Shown here: piece after piece, positions 7,514-9,338 of the stretch
Position numbering within the stretch: the first letter of the stretch is position 1
How the letters are laid out: every line of letters starts with the position of its first letter
Assembly: GCA_947379685.1 (NCBI GenBank)
Contig: CANCOG010000164.1
Coordinates: forward strand, 1-9,338
Direction of reading: 5' to 3'
From: Flavipsychrobacter stenotrophus
GTDB taxonomy: Bacteria; Bacteroidota; Bacteroidia; Chitinophagales; Chitinophagaceae
Length of the DNA stretch: 9,338 bases
The notes under the pieces: model-generated
Told to the model about the DNA's origin: nothing
What the model saw: the letters and a program-made list of their open reading frames with translations, nothing else
Databases searched by the model: none
Translations under genes and position numbers: made by a program

Positions 7514-7864
7514 TTAATTAAGGTGCAGCTTGCCTTTCTTAGCCAAAAGCTCTTCGACAGTTTCAACGTACATTTCATCAGATACACAGCAATCCACCGG
7601 ACAAACAGCAGCACATTGCGGTTCATCATGGAAGCCCTGACACTCAGTACATTTATTAGGAGTGATGTAGTAAACATCTACAGCTATTGGTTCGTGTGGA
7701 GCAACTGCATCCGTTACAGTGCCATCCATTAAAGTATAGGAACCCTTTACTTCAGTTCCTTCAGCAATAGACCATTCAACGCCACCTTCGTAGATCGCAT
7801 TATTAGGACATTCCGGTTCGCAGGCACCACAATTGATGCACTCATCAGTTATTTTAATTGCCAT
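7514..7864 (-). CDS. 2[4Fe-4S] ferredoxin
   Basis: A 116-residue soluble electron carrier with two ferredoxin cluster motifs. The first is C9-x2-C12-x2-C15-x3-C19-P. The second is C72-x2-C75-x8-C84-x3-C88-P, followed by a C92-C93 pair. The 8-residue spacer and the extra C-terminal helix (E-T-V-E-E-L-L-A-K-K) are as in Allochromatium-type dicluster ferredoxins, whose two clusters differ widely in potential. Between the motifs, residues about 25-70 form a long, acidic insert containing a Y-T-L-M-D-G-T-V-T-D stretch. A ferredoxin of this form is common in Bacteroidota as I know it. Likely partners are 2-oxoacid:ferredoxin oxidoreductases or other reductases, none encoded here. The gene is monocistronic, with its own promoter and terminator. 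The ATG at 7862-7864 places the first cluster motif at the expected distance from the N-terminus. Confidence 0.93.
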   Translation of the reverse strand: MAIKITDECINCGACEPECPNNAIYEGGVEWSIAEGTEVKGSYTLMDGTVTDAVAPHEPIAVDVYYITPNKCTECQGFHDEPQCAAVCPVDCCVSDEMYVETVEELLAKKGKLHLN

Positions 7865-7897
7865 TTTGGGTTGTGTTTAAGGTTATTTAATTGTTCA

Positions 7898-7929
7898 CAA
7901 AGCTACAAATTAGAATTCAATTTCTCAAT
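7898..7929 (-). promoter_or_regulatory. Candidate promoter of the ferredoxin gene
   Basis: On the minus strand, TAGCTTTG (7898-7905) fits TAnnTTTG exactly, and ATTG (7926-7929) lies 20 bases upstream as a -33 element. The leader to the ATG would be about 30 bases. The -33 element falls within the 8-base-period tract described at 7913-7960. Confidence 0.5.
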
Positions 7930-7960
7930 TCGGCATTTCGATAATTTGACAATTTGTCAA
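7913..7960. repeat. Degenerate 8-base-period tract ending in a palindrome
   Basis: Cut into eights from 7913, the sequence gives six loosely similar units whose last three bases are mostly CAA or TAA. The best are TTTGACAA (7945-7952) and TTTGTCAA (7953-7960). The last 15 bases, TTGACAATTTGTCAA (7946-7960), are a perfect inverted repeat with 7-base arms and one central base. The tract lies across and just upstream of the ferredoxin promoter. Confidence 0.5.
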
Positions 7961-8035
7961 TGGGGTTTTTATAAAAAGGATTGATTTGAATTGTTCTCAA
8001 AAAGAGATTTTTGTACATCTTCACGTCATCCTCCA

Positions 8036-8090
8036 ATTGCCAATTAATTAATCAACCAATTGTCAAGTTGCCAAATTGCCAAATTGTCAA
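8036..8090. repeat. Tandem 8-base repeats downstream of pgk
   Basis: Four head-to-tail octamers fill 8059-8090: ATTGTCAA, then GTTGCCAA, then ATTGCCAA, then ATTGTCAA again, with consensus RTTGYCAA. A fifth copy, ATTGCCAA, lies at 8036-8043, separated by an AT-rich spacer. The tract starts 2 bases beyond the pgk stop codon. It lacks the GC stem and T-run of a normal terminator, and no other pgk terminator is visible. Confidence 0.75.
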
Positions 8091-8092
8091 GT

Positions 8093-9307
8093 TTACCCGT
8101 TAACAATAGCTGCAATGCCAGGCAATTCCTTGCCTTCAAAGTATTCCAGCATTGCGCCACCACCAGTAGAAACATAGCTAACTTTATCGGCAAGGTGGAA
8201 CTTATTCACTGCGGCAACGCTATCACCGCCACCAACAAGTGAGAATGCGCCCTTTGCAGTTGCTGCAGCAACTGCTTCTGCAATTGCTTTTGTTCCATGC
8301 TGGAATTTATCCATTTCAAAAACACCCATAGGGCCGTTCCAGAGAATCGTTTTTGCTTCTCCGATTATTTTTTTGAATTGGTCAATAGCCATCTGGCCAA
8401 TATCCAGACCCATCCAACCTGCTGGAATTTCGTTGCTTAGCGCCGAAGAGCAATTTGCATCTGCTGCAAACTTATCAGCTATAATGCTATCGGCAGGCAA
8501 ATGAATGCACACGCCCTTTTCATCAGCTTTTTTCAGCAATGCAATTGCCATTTCCAGACGATCGTCTTCACAAAGTGAATTACCAATCACTCCGCCTTCA
8601 GCTTTAAAAAAGGTGTATGCCATACCGCCACCAATAATTATGTCGGTAGCCCTTTCCAGCAGATTTTCAATAATGAGAATTTTGTCAGAAACCTTTGCAC
8701 CACCAACTATGGCAACGAATGGTTTTTGGTTGTTGTGCATTACCTGCTCAGCGGCAGCCACTTCACTTTCCATGAGCAGGCCAAACATCTTTTTGTCGCC
8801 AGGGAAGAATTGGGCAATTACAGCAGTAGACGCGTGAGCGCGGTGCGCCGTTCCGAATGCATCATTAACATAAACATCACCCAATTTTGACAGTTTTTCT
8901 GCAAAGTCCTTGTCGCCTTTTTCTTCCTGCTTGTAGTAGCGTAAATTTTCCAGCAACAATACCTGACCTGGTTTAAGCGCAGCAGCTTTTGACGAAGCAT
9001 CGTCGCTGATACAATCTGTACTGAACTGAACATCAATGCCAAGCAATTTAGCGAGATGATCAGCGGTTGGTTTCAATGTGAAGTCAGCCAATGTAAGGTT
9101 TGGCTTTTTTTCAATGTCTTTCAGCGGGCGCCCCCAGTGACTCATGAGAATGACTGCACCGCCATCGGCCAATACCTTCCTTATAGTAGGTAATGCCGCG
9201 GTAATGCGGTTATCGTCAGTAATTACCCCGTTCTTGATGGGCACATTAAAATCAACGCGTATCAGCGCCTTCTCGTTTGCGAAATTGTGACTTGTAAATC
9301 TTGACAT
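8093..9307 (-). CDS. pgk: Phosphoglycerate kinase
   Basis: A complete 404-residue cytoplasmic enzyme of usual length that moves a phosphate from 1,3-bisphosphoglycerate to ADP in glycolysis, and the reverse in gluconeogenesis. N-terminal substrate lobe: R-V-D-F-N-V-P at 17-23, R34, S-H-W-G-R-P at 56-61, L-L-E-N-L-R at 118-123, and N-D-A-F-G-T-A-H-R-A-H at 148-158. Nucleotide lobe: G-G-A-K-V-S-D-K at 202-209, I-G-G-G-M-A at 225-230, L-W-N-G-P-M-G-V-F-E at 322-331, G-G-G-D-S at 359-363, and S-T-G-G-G-A-M-L-E at 380-388. All the usual catalytic and binding residues are present. The ATG at 9305-9307 gives the standard N-terminus; the promoter probably lies at or beyond the window edge. The expected downstream terminator is replaced by octamer repeats. 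The ferredoxin gene follows in the same direction after 228 bases but has its own candidate promoter. Confidence 0.97.
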   Translation of the reverse strand: MSRFTSHNFANEKALIRVDFNVPIKNGVITDDNRITAALPTIRKVLADGGAVILMSHWGRPLKDIEKKPNLTLADFTLKPTADHLAKLLGIDVQFSTDCISDDASSKAAALKPGQVLLLENLRYYKQEEKGDKDFAEKLSKLGDVYVNDAFGTAHRAHASTAVIAQFFPGDKKMFGLLMESEVAAAEQVMHNNQKPFVAIVGGAKVSDKILIIENLLERATDIIIGGGMAYTFFKAEGGVIGNSLCEDDRLEMAIALLKKADEKGVCIHLPADSIIADKFAADANCSSALSNEIPAGWMGLDIGQMAIDQFKKIIGEAKTILWNGPMGVFEMDKFQHGTKAIAEAVAAATAKGAFSLVGGGDSVAAVNKFHLADKVSYVSTGGGAMLEYFEGKELPGIAAIVNG

Positions 9308-9338
9308 GTTGGCAAAGTAAAAAATTAAAAGTAAAAAA

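Noticed and set aside
7996..8015. Small hairpin TCTC-AAAAA-GAGA followed by T residues on the plus strand
   Set aside because: The stem is only 4 bp and no plus-strand gene precedes it, so it is too weak to call a terminator.
8036..8090. CRISPR array or transposon end
   Set aside because: Units are only 8 bases, head to tail without unique spacers, and there is no transposase, terminal inverted repeat or target duplication nearby.

Overview
The window reads as chromosomal DNA of a member of the Bacteroidota, possibly near the Chitinophagaceae. Four things point there. One gene encodes a secreted protein with a C-terminal domain of the gliding-motility / type IX secretion (type B) kind. Several intergenic regions carry the phylum's TAnnTTTG -7 promoter element. 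Start codons lack Shine-Dalgarno sequences. The arginine decarboxylase and ferredoxin match the forms I know from this phylum. The family-level placement is inference.

Layout, left to right. Bases 1-1443 (+) hold the 3' part of a gene that fuses a flavin-dependent monooxygenase-like domain to a DsbA-like thioredoxin-fold domain; its start lies outside the window. Converging on it with a 4-base gap is a small helical-repeat (HEAT-like) protein gene (1448-2065, -). Next come a rho-independent terminator and a large secreted adhesin-like protein gene (2183-4645, -), with a well-matched promoter just upstream of its start. A strong hairpin terminator then separates it from a PLP-dependent arginine decarboxylase gene (4865-6280, -). 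This gene is divergent from an EamA-type transporter gene (6428-7363, +). A 2[4Fe-4S] ferredoxin gene (7514-7864, -) and a complete phosphoglycerate kinase gene (8093-9307, -) finish the window. Between the last two genes lie two tracts with an 8-base period, which no gene or terminator explains.

How the genes relate. Almost every gene appears to be its own transcription unit, with separate promoters and terminators. I see no operon and no defence, mobile or biosynthetic cluster. The functions are mostly housekeeping: glycolysis (pgk), polyamine synthesis (arginine decarboxylase), electron transfer (ferredoxin) and metabolite transport. The exceptions are one surface protein and one unusual redox fusion.

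The items most worth a second look are the flavoprotein-DsbA fusion, the octamer-period tracts at 7913-7960 and 8036-8090, and an apparently orphan promoter at 7391-7421 that faces a terminator hairpin. I did not find evidence for an elaborate undescribed system. No intergenic gap exceeds 300 bases, and I saw no tRNA, rRNA, CRISPR array or insertion sequence.
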